Source of the DNA: a virus
Virus record (IMG/VR): IMGVR_UViG_3300036985_003137
Coordinates: 1-60,725 of that record
DNA: 60,725 bases
Strand: one strand, 5' to 3'
How positions within the stretch are numbered: position 1 is the first letter of the stretch; every line of letters begins with the position of its first letter. A model generated the notes under the pieces. That model did no database searches and was not told the origin of the DNA. It was given only the letters and a program-made list of their open reading frames with translations. Positions 60,032 through 60,725 of the stretch are shown piece after piece. Both the position numbers and the translations under genes were made by a program.

Positions 60032-60725
60032 CTATGAGATATTTCGCATTATTTGAGGTGTAGCTGATTTAACTATACTGTTTCTTGATATAAATCCAGT
60101 ACCATATAAAGAGGTAAATGGTACATGTCCCCCACGTATAGTTACTGGTAGATATTTAGTATTTTGATCAGTATCTACCTCTATGATTTCCCCAGACTGG
60201 GCTGACGTTAAAGCAATGTCTAGTATGAAAGTTGCAGTAGGTTTTACTACTACTACTTGTGCGCATAAAGCAGCACCTCCAAGAGGACCGCCATTTACAT
60301 TTAAAATAAAGGAACCATCCCCGATATTTAATATATTTCCATAACTATTTTCAGCACCCCGTGACAATACAGTGGTGTTGTTATACAGTTCTGTAATAGC
60401 ACCAGTGCACACATTTATAGCTACATATCCAAAATATGTTGATGTATATGGAGGTAATGTTATGAATACAATATTCCCAACACCATCATTGTATATACCA
60501 CAAGTGCTGGTGTTGGAAGCAGCAACATCGGAAGCACGAGTAAAGAATATAGAAGACCTCCATACAGATGCTGCATCACGCTCAATTCTATGTATAGTTA
60601 AAGCACTGTTAGCTCTATTAGATACAAAATAAAAAATATTTTCATTGTCTGTAGCTACTAGGCTTCTTGATAATTGGGTTATGTATGTTCCCCCCATATT
60701 AAATTGTATACCCCCCCCAGAATTT
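60032..60725 (-). CDS. Truncated fibre-like protein (C-terminal part)
   Basis: The frame is open to the right edge of the window (in-frame residues NSGGGIQFN precede a Met codon at 60697), so the gene starts outside. At least 230 residues are seen, beta-rich, with Gly/Thr/Ser content like the 734-residue protein. Because the true start is missing, treat the Met at 60697 as internal. No motif is decisive. Confidence 0.65.
   Translation of the reverse strand, partial: NSGGGIQFNMGGTYITQLSRSLVATDNENIFYFVSNRANSALTIHRIERDAASVWRSSIFFTRASDVAASNTSTCGIYNDGVGNIVFITLPPYTSTYFGYVAINVCTGAITELYNNTTVLSRGAENSYGNILNIGDGSFILNVNGGPLGGAALCAQVVVVKPTATFILDIALTSAQSGEIIEVDTDQNTKYLPVTIRGGHVPFTSLYGTGFISRNSIVKSATPQIMRNIS

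Noticed and set aside
60698-60725. Met at 60697 as start of the last gene
   Set aside because: The frame stays open to the window edge, so the gene is truncated rather than short.

Overview
The window is most of the genome of an N4-like podovirus (Schitoviridae type) infecting an unidentified bacterium. The diagnostic set is a 3718-residue virion RNA polymerase (vRNAP), a second two-subunit T7-type RNA polymerase, an N4-type single-stranded DNA-binding protein, a MoxR/VWA pair, a family A DNA polymerase without a 5'-3' nuclease domain, and an N4-ordered structural module. N4 gene numbers below are comparisons from memory, not search results. The DNA is AT-rich. Both ends cut a gene, so the record looks like a permuted or partial genome; the true termini may lie near 29.7-30.0 kb, between the terminase module and the first early genes.

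Layout. 1-2157 (+): tail of an unidentified replication-region gene, SSB, a RuvC-like resolvase and small genes. 2164-2189: terminator between convergent modules. 2192-29735 (-): virion module in N4 order, namely terminase and neighbours, portal, scaffold, capsid, tail/ejection proteins, then the giant vRNAP. 29736-30008: non-coding DNA with G-rich repeats and hairpins. 30009-35153 (+): small early genes, each with its own terminator or hairpins, then the RNA polymerase II (RNAPII) genes; the catalytic subunit is split by a group I intron carrying an HNH endonuclease. 35154-36709: promoter-like hairpin, T22 tract, dUTPase, a CAU tRNA, a 25-residue lysine-rich peptide and a structured RNA of about 390 nt with its own terminator. 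36710-44374 (+): nucleotide metabolism (dATP/dGTP diphosphohydrolase-like protein, thymidylate synthase, ribonucleotide reductase beta), small regulators, and the MoxR/VWA pair. 44377-51458 (+): conserved hypotheticals, helicase, DNA polymerase, SleB-like hydrolase. 51491-60725 (-): GH24 endolysin, two holin-like proteins, fibre and adhesin genes including a collagen-like protein, the last gene truncated by the window end.

How it works together: vRNAP is packaged, injected and transcribes early genes, including RNAPII. RNAPII then reads the middle (nucleotide and replication) genes. By analogy with N4, host RNA polymerase helped by the SSB reads the leftward virion and lysis modules.

Most notable: the intron in a conserved RNAPII site, with matching P1, P10 and P7 pairings; a natural Phe at the vRNAP position that in T7 and N4 polymerases is the Tyr excluding dNTPs; an HExxH...E metallopeptidase motif inside vRNAP; an unassigned structured RNA beside the tRNA; and two identical GGA-loop hairpins resembling N4 vRNAP promoters.
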